The position numbers and the translations under genes were made by a program. This document shows positions 6,775 to 15,765 of a stretch of 33,829 bases of DNA, piece by piece. How positions within the stretch are numbered: position 1 is the first letter of the stretch; every line of letters begins with the position of its first letter. Under the pieces are notes generated by a model. The model was not told where the DNA came from, did not search any database, and was given only the letters and a program-made list of their open reading frames with translations. This DNA is from an uncultured Clostridia bacterium (GTDB lineage Bacteria; Bacillota; Clostridia; Oscillospirales; Acutalibacteraceae): assembly GCA_946182865.1 (NCBI GenBank), contig CAMHAV010000014.1, forward strand, positions 1-33,829, read 5' to 3'.

Positions 6775-9402
6775 ATGGCAGAAATGTCGCCCATGATGAA
6801 GCAATATCTCGAAATCAAAGCGCAGAATCCCGACGCGCTGCTGTTCTTTCGGCTCGGGGATTTTTACGAGCTGTTTTTTGACGACGCCAAGCTGGTTTCC
6901 AAGGAACTGGATCTCACGCTGACGGGCAAAATCTGCGGCATGGAGGAGCGCGCCCCAATGTGCGGCGTTCCCTTCCATTCCTACGAAAGCTACGCGGCGC
7001 GGCTGGTGGAAAAGGGCTATAAGGTCGCGATCTGCGAGCAGCTCGAGGACCCCGCCACCGCCAAGGGACTGGTCAAGCGGGGCATTATCCGCATTATTAC
7101 CGCCGGCACCATCATCGAAAATTCCATGCTCGACGAGAGCCGCAACAATTACATTGCCTCCATCTGCACCCATGAAGGGATGACGGGACTTTGTGTGGCG
7201 GACGTCTCGACAGGCGAGCTGAATGTCACGCAGCTCAGCGGCGGCAACACCGCGCAGAAGCTGTGCAGCGAGCTGGGAAAATTCGAGCCGCACGAAATCC
7301 TGATCAATCCCGGTACCCTCAGCCTCAGCGGTCTGGATGCGTTCATCAAAAACCGTCTGAACGCCTCCGTAGAACTGCTGGACGACGCGAAATTCGCCTA
7401 TGACGACGCGCTGGCGACGGTCAACGTGCAGTTTTCTCCCAAGGAGATCGACAATTCCCACCTGCTCAGTTACCCCGCCACGGTGATGGCGCTGGGCGCG
7501 CTCCTTCACTACATTTACGCTACCCAGATGGCGGGAGAAGCGGAAGGCAATGTGGAAGGCTCCGCTAAAATTGAAGCCTTTGACCGCATTCATTACTATG
7601 TGGGCGATATTTACATGAATGTGGACGTTTCCACCCGCCGCAATCTGGAACTCACCGAAACCATGCGCACCAAGAGCAAAAAAGGCTCCCTGCTGTGGGT
7701 GCTTGACAAGACCAGAACCCCGATGGGCAAGCGCATGATCCGCGGCATTATCGAGCGTCCTCTTGTCAATCCGGTGACGATTCAGGCGCGCCAGAACGCC
7801 GTGGACGAGCTGTGCGGCGATTCCATTCTGCGGGACGATATCATTCAGGCCCTGCGCGGCATCAGCGACATCGAGCGCCTGATTACCCGCATTGTCTACG
7901 GCTCCGCCAACGCCCGCGAGATACGGGCGCTGGCCTATGCCGCCGACGCGCTGCCGACGGTCAAGGAATCCATCAAGACCATGAAGTCGGGCGAGCTGAA
8001 AGATATCTACCGCTCCATCGACACGCTGTCGGATATCCGCGATCTGGTGGAGCACGCCATTGTGGACGAACCGCCCCTCACCGTGCGGGAAGGCGGCATG
8101 ATTAAACCCGGCTATTGCGCCGATCTGGACGCGTTGCAGGGCGATATGAGCGGCGGCAAGGATTTTATCGCCTCCATCGAGGAAAAGGAACGGGAGCGCA
8201 CGGGCATCCAGCGTCTGAAAGTGGGCTACAACCGCGTGTTCGGCTATTATATCGAGGTGTCCAACGCCTCCAAGGATTTAGTGCCGAAGGAATACATACG
8301 CAAGCAGACCCTCACCAACTGCGAGCGATACATCACCGAGGAACTCAAAGAAATGGAAGGGCGCGTTCTGGGCGCGCGGGACAGAATCGTCAAGCTGGAA
8401 TACGAGCTGTTTGAGGAGATACGCAAGCGGGTGGCCGCCTGCCAGAGCCGCGTGCAGCAGACCGCCGACGCGATCGCCCGTCTGGATGTGTGGTGCTCCT
8501 TTGCCGATGTGGCGGTGCGCAACAATTACACCCGCCCGCTGGTCAACACCTCCGGCAAAATCATCCTCAAAGACAGCCGTCACCCCGTCGTGGAAGAAGT
8601 CTCGGACGAGCAGTTCGTTCCCAACGACGTGTATCTCGACAACGGCGAGAACCGCGTCGCCATTATCACAGGCCCCAACATGGCGGGCAAATCCACCTAT
8701 ATGCGGCAGGTCGCCATCATTACGCTCATGGCGCAGTGCGGCAGCTTCGTCCCCGCGAGCAGCGCCGAGATCGGCGTGGTGGACAGCATCTTCACCCGTG
8801 TGGGCGCGTCGGATGACCTTGCGTCGGGACAGTCCACTTTTATGGTGGAGATGAACGAGGTCGCCTACATCCTGCAAAACGCATCGGCGGACAGCCTGCT
8901 CATTCTCGACGAAATCGGGCGGGGTACCTCCACCTTTGACGGCATGAGCATTGCCCGCGCGGTGCTGGAATTTGTGACAGACAAGAAGAAAATCGGGGCG
9001 AAGGCACTCTTTGCCACCCATTATCACGAGCTGACCGAGCTGGAAAACCAACTCAAAGGCGTTAAAAATTACTCGGTTGCCGTCAAGAAGCACGGAGAAG
9101 ACATCACCTTCCTGCGGCGCATCGTGCGGGGCGGCGCGGATGAGAGCTACGGCATTGAGGTCGCCAAACTGGCGGGTATTCCCGACGCGGTGGTCAAGCG
9201 GGCGCGGCAGGTTCTCAAACAGCTCGAGAGCGGGCAGCCGCAGCCCAAAAAGGCGAAAGTGCAGGCCGAACAGACCGCTATTTCCTTTACGCCGCCGGGA
9301 GAAGCCGAGGCGGTGTTCCGTCTGAAGCATCTGGATGTGAACAATCTGACTCCCATGCAGGCGATGCAGACCCTTTCTGATCTGGCGGAACTGGTGAAAT
9401 AA
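6775..9402 (+). CDS. mutS: DNA mismatch repair protein MutS
   Basis: MutS recognises base mismatches and small loops and recruits MutL. The 875-residue chain is full length. The mismatch-reading wedge motif is present as G-D-F-Y-E (F30 and E32, the Phe-x-Glu pair). The clamp and lever domains occupy the middle. The C-terminal ABC ATPase has Walker A GPNMAGKS (633-640), the signature segment SGQSTFMVEM, and Walker B ending ILDEIGRGTSTFDG. The last 30 residues contain LTPMQAMQTLSDL, the usual end of bacterial MutS1. AGGTGA precedes the ATG. It is the first gene of a unit that also carries mutL; Firmicutes often pair the two, but here three genes lie between them. Confidence 0.98.
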   Translation: MAEMSPMMKQYLEIKAQNPDALLFFRLGDFYELFFDDAKLVSKELDLTLTGKICGMEERAPMCGVPFHSYESYAARLVEKGYKVAICEQLEDPATAKGLVKRGIIRIITAGTIIENSMLDESRNNYIASICTHEGMTGLCVADVSTGELNVTQLSGGNTAQKLCSELGKFEPHEILINPGTLSLSGLDAFIKNRLNASVELLDDAKFAYDDALATVNVQFSPKEIDNSHLLSYPATVMALGALLHYIYATQMAGEAEGNVEGSAKIEAFDRIHYYVGDIYMNVDVSTRRNLELTETMRTKSKKGSLLWVLDKTRTPMGKRMIRGIIERPLVNPVTIQARQNAVDELCGDSILRDDIIQALRGISDIERLITRIVYGSANAREIRALAYAADALPTVKESIKTMKSGELKDIYRSIDTLSDIRDLVEHAIVDEPPLTVREGGMIKPGYCADLDALQGDMSGGKDFIASIEEKERERTGIQRLKVGYNRVFGYYIEVSNASKDLVPKEYIRKQTLTNCERYITEELKEMEGRVLGARDRIVKLEYELFEEIRKRVAACQSRVQQTADAIARLDVWCSFADVAVRNNYTRPLVNTSGKIILKDSRHPVVEEVSDEQFVPNDVYLDNGENRVAIITGPNMAGKSTYMRQVAIITLMAQCGSFVPASSAEIGVVDSIFTRVGASDDLASGQSTFMVEMNEVAYILQNASADSLLILDEIGRGTSTFDGMSIARAVLEFVTDKKKIGAKALFATHYHELTELENQLKGVKNYSVAVKKHGEDITFLRRIVRGGADESYGIEVAKLAGIPDAVVKRARQVLKQLESGQPQPKKAKVQAEQTAISFTPPGEAEAVFRLKHLDVNNLTPMQAMQTLSDLAELVK

Positions 9403-9449
9403 GTGTGAAATGTGAAGTGTGAAATGTGAAGTGTGAAATGTGAAGTGTG
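9403..9449. repeat. 14-bp tandem repeat, three perfect copies
   Basis: GTGTGAAATGTGAA occurs three times without a mismatch (9403-9416, 9417-9430, 9431-9444), followed by a partial copy GTGTG. Each unit is itself two near-identical heptamers, GTGTGAA and ATGTGAA. It starts on the base after the mutS stop codon and fills most of the mutS-tatD spacer. Confidence 0.95.
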
Positions 9450-9485
9450 CGCGCTAAGAATGAAAATAAAAAAGAGGGATTGTTT

Positions 9486-10286
9486 ATGAACGAAATACAA
9501 TATTACGATATCGGGCTGAATCTGTTCTGCCGGCAATTCAAGAATCCCGACAAGATTGTGAGCGACGCGTGGAAAGAAGGCGTGTGCTGCATCCTTACCG
9601 GGTCGGATATGGATTCCAGCTGGCAGGTGGAGGGGTACACCCGCCGCTTTGACCGACCCAATGCCGCTCTCACGGTGTACGGCACGGCCGGCATTCACCC
9701 GCACAATGCCGATGAGGCGAGGGCGAAGGATTTTGAAAAGATCGAGCAGATTCTTTCCCGCAACCGCAAAATGGTGGCGGTGGGGGAATGCGGACTCGAC
9801 TATGACCGCATGTATTCCACCCGCGAAAATCAGATACGCTGTCTGGAGCATCACATCACGCTCGCGGAAAAGTTAGGGCTGCCGATGTTCCTGCATGAAC
9901 GCAGCGCGGCGAAGGACTTCGCGGCGATATTCAAAAAACATCCCGAAGTGTGCGCGCGTTCGGTGGTGCATTGCTTCACAGGCGACAGGGCGACGCTCGA
10001 AACCTACCTTGCGATGGGCTTTTCCATCGGCATTACGGGATGGATCTGCGACGACCGCCGCGCGGACGATCTGCGCAAGGCGGTGGAAATTCTGCCGCTC
10101 GACCGCGTGCTGATCGAAACCGACGCGCCCTACCTCACGCCCCGCAATGTCCCCGGACTTGACCGCATCAACCTGCCCCAGAACGTCAGATATGTGGCGG
10201 CGGAGCTGGCAAAATACATGGGCGTGGATGAGCAGGAATTGATTGCTCATACGAGGGAAAACACCGAGAGAATGTTTTTGCAATAA
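9486..10286 (+). CDS. tatD: TatD-type metal-dependent deoxyribonuclease
   Basis: The 266-residue protein is a TatD-family TIM-barrel hydrolase; characterised members are 3'-5' exonucleases. It resembles the E. coli TatD subtype rather than the commoner YcfH/YabD subtype: it begins YDIGLNL instead of the D-T/S-H-x-H-L metal motif, and has GIHPHNAD, GECGLD (E101), FLHERSA (H137), VVHCFTG (H162), GITGWICDDRR and IETDAPYL (D213). These match the expected metal ligands. The start is ATG at 9486 with AGAGGG just upstream; an in-frame GTG at 9447 would lie inside the tandem repeat and lacks a ribosome site. Its position between mutS and mutL suggests a DNA-repair link, but that is inference from context. 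Confidence 0.92.
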   Translation: MNEIQYYDIGLNLFCRQFKNPDKIVSDAWKEGVCCILTGSDMDSSWQVEGYTRRFDRPNAALTVYGTAGIHPHNADEARAKDFEKIEQILSRNRKMVAVGECGLDYDRMYSTRENQIRCLEHHITLAEKLGLPMFLHERSAAKDFAAIFKKHPEVCARSVVHCFTGDRATLETYLAMGFSIGITGWICDDRRADDLRKAVEILPLDRVLIETDAPYLTPRNVPGLDRINLPQNVRYVAAELAKYMGVDEQELIAHTRENTERMFLQ

Positions 10287-10305
10287 ACGAAAGGAAGCAA
10301 ACATT

Positions 10306-10554
10306 ATGGCACAACCGAGAGGAAGCGTCCCTGACAGCATCGAGGGGAAGCAGTGGACGCTGCTGAAAAGCTGTTCCGAGCTGCATCTGACCTACCAGAT
10401 CAAGCTGCTGACCTATATGGCGACGCAGCACGGCGCGAAGCTGGTGATTTCCGTCCCGGCGGGCTGCCGGATCAGCGGGGATTTGTCGGCCTTTGCGGAG
10501 AAGTACGCCCAGTGGGTGTCACTTGAGCGTTTTGAAAGGAGAGAGGAGCAATGA
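10306..10554 (+). CDS. Unrecognised 82-residue protein
   Basis: I do not recognise this family. The start is ATG at 10306, preceded by GAAAGGAAG; the stop overlaps the next gene's start (ATGA), so translation is probably coupled. The composition is mixed and soluble, with no signal peptide and no clear membrane segment. The middle (residues about 22-50) could form helix-strand, with a KLVISVP strand and an AGCRIS turn, and the C-terminus is charged (ERFERREEQ). Coupling to the Imm70-like gene suggests the two act together. Codon use resembles the neighbours, which supports it as a real gene. Confidence 0.6.
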   Translation: MAQPRGSVPDSIEGKQWTLLKSCSELHLTYQIKLLTYMATQHGAKLVISVPAGCRISGDLSAFAEKYAQWVSLERFERREEQ

Positions 10555-10961
10555 GTCTGTATCTGTGCGCCATGGACTGCCGCGACGGCGGCGACCGTGA
10601 GCTTGACGGCGTGGAGGTCGGAAGCTACGGGTATTTCGGCGCGTTCCGCGAGTGCGTCTGCCGCTATGTCGAGGACGGACAGTGGGGAAGCCGCTGCCCT
10701 GTCCTCATGCGCCACAGCGACTGCGACGGCACATTCACGCCGGAGGAATGCAGGGCGCTGCTGGATGAACTGGCGCTCATTTACCGCACCTTTTCCGCGC
10801 TGCCGCCCGACGTCGCCATTACGAAAAAGCAAGGCAGAGAGGGAGATTTTGCCAATCTCTGCGAATGCTTCGGAGATATCGACGGAGTCAGCCTGATCGA
10901 GCGGCTCTACGGGCTTTGTCAATGCGCCGCGGAAGCGGGCGTGCCCGTTTATTTTCAGTGA
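10551..10961 (+). CDS. Imm70-like immunity-family protein (tentative)
   Basis: The 136-residue soluble protein has the pattern I associate with the Imm70 family of polymorphic-toxin immunity proteins: an N-terminal LYLCAMD strand, DGVEVGSYGYFGAFRE, then GSRCPVLMRHSDCDG (residues about 46-60) followed by TPEECRALLDEL, and a C-terminal LxxCFGDIDGVSLIERL with a final PVYFQ. It is cysteine-rich for a cytoplasmic protein (seven or so Cys), including some in the conserved stretches. It overlaps the preceding small gene by 4 nt and ends 26 nt before mutL. No toxin gene (Rhs, LXG or similar) is nearby, so it would be an orphan. The family match is from memory of the motif pattern and needs a profile search. 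Confidence 0.5.
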   Translation: MSLYLCAMDCRDGGDRELDGVEVGSYGYFGAFRECVCRYVEDGQWGSRCPVLMRHSDCDGTFTPEECRALLDELALIYRTFSALPPDVAITKKQGREGDFANLCECFGDIDGVSLIERLYGLCQCAAEAGVPVYFQ

Positions 10962-10987
10962 ATCCGTCACATAGAAAGGGTTTCATT

Positions 10988-13039
10988 ATGTCGAAAGTAA
11001 GACTTCTGGATAAACACACCGCCGAACTGATTGCGGCGGGCGAGGTGGTGGAACGCCCCTCGTCGGTGGTCAAGGAACTGGTGGAAAACTGCATTGACGC
11101 GCACGCGACGGTCATCACCGTCGAAATCAAACACGGCGGCGCGTCCTTCCTGCGCGTGACCGACAACGGCGAGGGCATTGCACCCGACGACGTGCCGACC
11201 GCGTTTCTGCGCCACGCCACCAGCAAGATATGCGTGGGAACCGATCTCGACAGCATCGCGACGCTCGGCTTTCGCGGCGAGGCGCTGGCTTCTATCTGTG
11301 CGGTGTCCAAGGTGGAGGTCATCACCCGCACCGCTGACAGCGACGAGGGCGTACATTATGTGATCGAGGGCGGCGACGAGAAGGAAAACGAACCCATCGG
11401 CTGCGCCGTCGGCACCACCTTCATCGTGCGGGAGATGTTCTACAACACCCCCGCGCGCCGCAAGTTTCTCAAATCCGACAAATCCGAGGGCAACGCCATC
11501 GCCGCCGTGCTGGATCGCGTGGCGATGTCTCACCCCGAAATTTCCTTCCGCTTTATCCGCGAGGGTCGGGAAGTGCTGCTCACCCCCGGCGACGGCCGGC
11601 TCAGATCGGCCATTCACGCGGTTTACGGACGGGAATTCACCGCGGGCCTGCTGCCTGTCAAATACCGCTACAACAATATCAGTGTGGAGGGCTTTATCTC
11701 CAAGCCCATCCACGCCCGTCCCAACCGCGCCATGCAGATTTTCTTCATCAACGGGCGCTATGTGCGCAGCCGCACCATGCAGAACGCGCTGGAAGAAGCA
11801 TGCAAGGGCGCGGTGATGATCGGCAAATTCCCCGCCTGCGTGCTGGGCATCAGCCTCGACTGTTCGGCGGTGGATGTGAATGTTCATCCGGCGAAGCTCG
11901 AAGTGCGCTTTACGGAGGAAAAACCGATCTATGAGGCCGTGTATTTCTCGGTCAAATCGGCGCTGGCGGAATTTGACGCGCCGCGCGATGTGGAACTGCC
12001 CAATGTGCGCCGCGTGAATACCGCGCCCAATATGCACGAATACAAGGGCGTTCAGATTGATCTGAATGAAGCCCTGCGCGCCGACGCCATCCGCAGCCGC
12101 GCCGCGCAGGTCAATGCCGCGCCGCCGGTCAAGCCGTCCGCTGCGCCCTCGTTGGCACTGTCCGGAAGGGAAGAAACAGCCGAAGCAGAGCAGCAGCCCC
12201 TTGCCGTGGAGGATCCCGGCGTGACGGCGGCTGTCGGTTCGGTTCGGCCTGTGCCGCCGCCTCCGTCCTATGAGGAAGCGGTCAGGGCGCGCGAACCCGA
12301 AATCGCGGGGACACTGCCGCCCCAACCTCCGCGGGAAGTCGTCAGTACGCCGTCAGCGGATGCAAATAGGCTGACCGGAGACAACACCGCCGAAAATCTT
12401 GATAATATTGAAAAAATCGAACAAAAAGTGGAAGAAATCAAAGCCTCAACGGAGAGCTTTCTTCTGCCCGATTACAGAATCATAGGGGAATTGTTTGATA
12501 CCTACATCATGATCGAGTCGGGTTCGGAACTGATCATGATTGACAAGCACGCCGCCCACGAACGTCTGAATTACGAACGCCTGATGGCGCAGAGGGAACA
12601 CCCCGAAAGCCAGATGCTGCTCACCCCGCTGCCCGTGACGCTCGACAAACAGCAGTACGACGCGGTGACTGACAACATCGAACTGCTCGCGCAGGCGGGC
12701 TTTGAAGTGGAGGATTTCGGCATGGGCACCGTGCTGGTGCGCAGTGTGCCGACCATCCTTTCGGGCAATGACGCGGAGGGCGCGTTTCTGGAAATTGCGG
12801 GTTACTTAGGCAGCCGTCTGCATTCCGTGACCACCGATCATATCGACTGGATCTATCACACCATCTCCTGCAAAAGCGCCATCAAAGGCGGCGACAAAAA
12901 TCTGCCCGCCGAGCTGGCGGAGCTGGTGCTGACCCTGATGCACCACCCCGACGTGCGCTACTGTCCCCACGGCAGACCCATTTATATTTCGCTCAAGCAG
13001 CGCGAAATTGAGAAGTATTTCGGGAGGATCCAGTCATGA
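10988..13039 (+). CDS. mutL: DNA mismatch repair protein MutL (endonuclease type)
   Basis: MutL couples MutS mismatch recognition to strand incision. The 683-residue chain has an N-terminal GHKL ATPase (AAGEVVERP, KELVENCIDAHA with E33 and N34, DNGEGI, GFRGEALASI), a variable Pro/Glu-rich linker (about residues 385-510), and a C-terminal dimerisation/endonuclease domain. The endonuclease motif is DKHAAHERLNYE (519-530), a Lys variant of DQHA(x)2E(x)4E, together with SCKSAIKGGD and CPHGRP (C659). Gram-positive bacteria without MutH use this nuclease. The start is ATG at 10988, after AGAAAGGG; the frame stays open upstream but lacks a better start. Its stop overlaps miaA. Confidence 0.97.
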   Translation: MSKVRLLDKHTAELIAAGEVVERPSSVVKELVENCIDAHATVITVEIKHGGASFLRVTDNGEGIAPDDVPTAFLRHATSKICVGTDLDSIATLGFRGEALASICAVSKVEVITRTADSDEGVHYVIEGGDEKENEPIGCAVGTTFIVREMFYNTPARRKFLKSDKSEGNAIAAVLDRVAMSHPEISFRFIREGREVLLTPGDGRLRSAIHAVYGREFTAGLLPVKYRYNNISVEGFISKPIHARPNRAMQIFFINGRYVRSRTMQNALEEACKGAVMIGKFPACVLGISLDCSAVDVNVHPAKLEVRFTEEKPIYEAVYFSVKSALAEFDAPRDVELPNVRRVNTAPNMHEYKGVQIDLNEALRADAIRSRAAQVNAAPPVKPSAAPSLALSGREETAEAEQQPLAVEDPGVTAAVGSVRPVPPPPSYEEAVRAREPEIAGTLPPQPPREVVSTPSADANRLTGDNTAENLDNIEKIEQKVEEIKASTESFLLPDYRIIGELFDTYIMIESGSELIMIDKHAAHERLNYERLMAQREHPESQMLLTPLPVTLDKQQYDAVTDNIELLAQAGFEVEDFGMGTVLVRSVPTILSGNDAEGAFLEIAGYLGSRLHSVTTDHIDWIYHTISCKSAIKGGDKNLPAELAELVLTLMHHPDVRYCPHGRPIYISLKQREIEKYFGRIQS

Positions 13040-13995
13040 GCGCGCTCCTTCCTATCAAGGTGGCGGCGGTCGTTGGCGCGACCGCTTCGGGCAAGACGGC
13101 GCTCGCCGTGTCGCTCGCGGAGCAGCTCGGCGGCGAGGTGATTTCGGCGGATTCCATGCAGGTCTATCAGGGACTGCGCATTGCGACAGCGCAGCCCACA
13201 GCGGAGGAAATGCGGGGCATTCCCCATCACCTGCTTGACTTCGTGCCGCTGGACGAGGAGTTTTCCGTCGCGCGGTACTGTCAGCTAGGGCACGCCGCCA
13301 TCGCGGATATCGCCGCGCGGGGCAGGCTGCCTATTGTCTGCGGCGGCACGGGGCTGTATGTGGATTCGCTGCTTGACAACATCATCTTTGCCGACATTCC
13401 GCAGGATGACGCGCTGCGAGAGCAGCTCAACACGGAATTTGAGCATAGCGGCGGGGAGACGTTGCTGCAAAGGCTGCGGGAGATCGACCCCGAAACAGCC
13501 GTCAAGCTGTCCCCCTCCGACAAGAAGCGCATTGTGCGCGGGCTGGAGGTTTACACGCTCAGCGGCACGACGCTGTCGGAATACAACCGCCGTTCGCGCG
13601 CCTGCCCCGACCGTTATAGGCGCTGCATCATCGGCATCGGCTACCGTGACCGGGAAAAGCTCTATGACAGAATCAACCGCCGCGTGGATTTGATGATAGA
13701 GGACGGACTGCTCGACGAAGTGAAGACCTTTTATGAATCCCTCGAAAAAAAACCGGGAAAAACGGTCGTGCAGGCCATCGGCTGCAAGGAACTGCTGCCC
13801 TGCCTGCGGGGGGAGGAATCCCTCGAAGAAGCAGTGGAAAATTTGAAGCGGGAAACGCGAAGATTTGCAAAACGGCAGTTGACATGGTTCCGCCGAAATG
13901 ATAAAATAATATGGATATACGCCGATGAATGCGGCTCGTATGAGGAGCTGGCGCGGCGTGCAGCAGACGAAATCCGATTACGTCTGAATGTGTGA
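13036..13995 (+). CDS. miaA: tRNA dimethylallyltransferase MiaA
   Basis: MiaA transfers a dimethylallyl group to N6 of A37 in tRNAs reading UNN codons. The 319-residue protein has the P-loop GATASGKT (14-21), the ISADSMQVY segment with D39 as the expected general base, TAQPTAEE, HHLLDF and the GGTGLYVDSL motif. The C-terminal part carries RETRRFAKRQLTWFRR, which is typical of the family. It overlaps the mutL stop by 4 nt, with GGGAGG inside mutL as ribosome site. A mutL-miaA pairing is widespread in bacteria. Confidence 0.97.
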   Translation: MSALLPIKVAAVVGATASGKTALAVSLAEQLGGEVISADSMQVYQGLRIATAQPTAEEMRGIPHHLLDFVPLDEEFSVARYCQLGHAAIADIAARGRLPIVCGGTGLYVDSLLDNIIFADIPQDDALREQLNTEFEHSGGETLLQRLREIDPETAVKLSPSDKKRIVRGLEVYTLSGTTLSEYNRRSRACPDRYRRCIIGIGYRDREKLYDRINRRVDLMIEDGLLDEVKTFYESLEKKPGKTVVQAIGCKELLPCLRGEESLEEAVENLKRETRRFAKRQLTWFRRNDKIIWIYADECGSYEELARRAADEIRLRLNV

Positions 13996-14028
13996 CGAAA
14001 TCATAGCGCAGAAAGGGGATTGTAACAG

Positions 14029-15765
14029 ATGGCGCAGGACGAAAACAAAAAAGAAGCTCCCGTCCAAAACGGCAAAGGCGAGAGGAAGGGAAATCAAAAG
14101 AAAGCCGGACGAACCAAAAGCAAAAAGGGCATTGACATAAAAAGCGCCATGGTCGCCGTGACGGGCGGCGTGAAACCAAAGAAACCGGGCGCAGCCAAAA
14201 AACAGAATACGCCCGGAAAACAGGACAGAACCAAGGAGCAGAACACTCTCAAAAAGCAGAAAAAGAGCGCGGCGGCATATGAGGGGAAAAATCTGGATTT
14301 TTCGCAGGAGCAATACGCAGACTCGCTTGCAGCGGATAAGATCGACACCGCCGCCATGCCGAAACCCAAGCCCGCGTCGGTGGATGCGGAGCGATACGAG
14401 GCCGAATTTATGGGAGCGGGCCGAAGAACCGCGGGCGGCAACGAACCCTCCGCGCAGGAATCCACCGTAAAAAGCGTGTGGAAAAAATATACCCAGAAGC
14501 TGTGGTTCCGTGTGGCGGCCTTTGTGGCGGCGGGATTCATGGCGATTCTGATTGGTTTTCAGCTTTATCTGCGGTACTATTCCAATGTCAAAACCGAAGT
14601 GGTGCGCCTGACCACCTATTCCGAAACGATTGATGTGGAGGGCGTGGCCATCCGTGACGAGATTCCGCTTTCGGCTGCCGTCGGCGGTTCGGCGGTGGGC
14701 GCGGTGGAGGACGGCGAAAAGGTGTCCAAAGGACAGGCCATCGTCAACATCTTCGGCTCCGACAAGGCGGCCGCCGCTTACCGACGGGTGACGGAGATCG
14801 ACCGCGAGATCGAGGAATTGAAAGGGATGGTCACCGCCTCCGAGGACAGCGCCGAAGCCGTCACCAACATCGAAAAGATTCTCGACGAGCAGATCATGAA
14901 GCTTAACGCGGAGGTTTATGACCACGATCTGAGCGATATAGCGGAGATCAAGAATAATCTCTCCTATCTGATGAACAAGCGCTTGGTGGCTATGCGCAAG
15001 GTGGAGGATTACGGCGGCAGAATCGAGGAACTTGAGCGCGAAAAGCAGTCGCTGGAGAGCGCCTATTCCCAGAAGCCGTCGTCCGTGACAGCGCCGTCAT
15101 CGGGCTATTATGTCAACGCGCTCGACGGCTACGAAGACCAGCTCAAAACCAACATGCTCGACACGCTGACGGCCGAAAGTCTGAGCGACATTCTTTCCCG
15201 CAAGCCCGCGGCGACCGACAACGGTTCCGGCAAACTCATGCAGAACTTCGTCTGGTATCTGGCCTGCCCCGTTTCGCAAAAGGAAGCGGAGGACTATCTG
15301 GCGGTGGGTTCGGTTTATACGCTGATTCTGCCCTATTCCGAAACGGGCAGCATGCAGGCGACGCTGGCTTACCTCAATCAGGAGGAAAACAGCGACAAGG
15401 TGCTTGCCATTTTCAAGTGCAGCTCACTGGGTTCGGAACTCAGTCATATCCGCCGCCAGCCGGTCAGAATCCAGATTCGCTCGTATGAGGGCTACTCGGT
15501 GAAAAAGAGCGCGCTTCATGTGACGGTCAGTCAGGTGGAGGATAAGGACAAAGAGGGCAATATTATCGGTACTCACGAGGAACGTCACCCCATCGTGTTT
15601 GTGGTGATTGCGGGACAGCTTTTTTCGCGACGCGTGGATATCCTGTACAATGGAGATAAAATCGTGATATGCAGCGCCAAAACGGAAGGCGGCAATTATC
15701 TTGCCATGTACGACGAAGTGGTAACGGAAGGAAAGGGTCTATATGAACGAAAAATTGTCAGCTGA
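14029..15765 (+). CDS. HlyD-like membrane protein of the ylm division cluster
   Basis: The 578-residue protein has a long Lys/Gln-rich cytoplasmic N-terminus (residues 1-155, low complexity), a single membrane segment at about 160-181 and an extracellular remainder. Immediately after the membrane there is a barrel-sandwich half (VDVEGVAIRDE-like strand, then DGEKVSKGQAIVNIFG), a predicted coiled coil (about 245-350, EIEELKG and EELEREKQSLES), then a second strand-rich region. This is the layout of HlyD/RND adaptor proteins, but no exporter gene is nearby. It overlaps yggS by 23 nt, so it is translated within the division operon. A role at the envelope or division site is inference from position. 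AAAGGGGAT supports the start. Confidence 0.65.
   Translation: MAQDENKKEAPVQNGKGERKGNQKKAGRTKSKKGIDIKSAMVAVTGGVKPKKPGAAKKQNTPGKQDRTKEQNTLKKQKKSAAAYEGKNLDFSQEQYADSLAADKIDTAAMPKPKPASVDAERYEAEFMGAGRRTAGGNEPSAQESTVKSVWKKYTQKLWFRVAAFVAAGFMAILIGFQLYLRYYSNVKTEVVRLTTYSETIDVEGVAIRDEIPLSAAVGGSAVGAVEDGEKVSKGQAIVNIFGSDKAAAAYRRVTEIDREIEELKGMVTASEDSAEAVTNIEKILDEQIMKLNAEVYDHDLSDIAEIKNNLSYLMNKRLVAMRKVEDYGGRIEELEREKQSLESAYSQKPSSVTAPSSGYYVNALDGYEDQLKTNMLDTLTAESLSDILSRKPAATDNGSGKLMQNFVWYLACPVSQKEAEDYLAVGSVYTLILPYSETGSMQATLAYLNQEENSDKVLAIFKCSSLGSELSHIRRQPVRIQIRSYEGYSVKKSALHVTVSQVEDKDKEGNIIGTHEERHPIVFVVIAGQLFSRRVDILYNGDKIVICSAKTEGGNYLAMYDEVVTEGKGLYERKIVS

Noticed and set aside
9447..9485. Upstream GTG start for tatD
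   Set aside because: It lies within the tandem-repeat end, has no ribosome site, and the added residues (lysine- and asparagine-rich) do not belong to the family.
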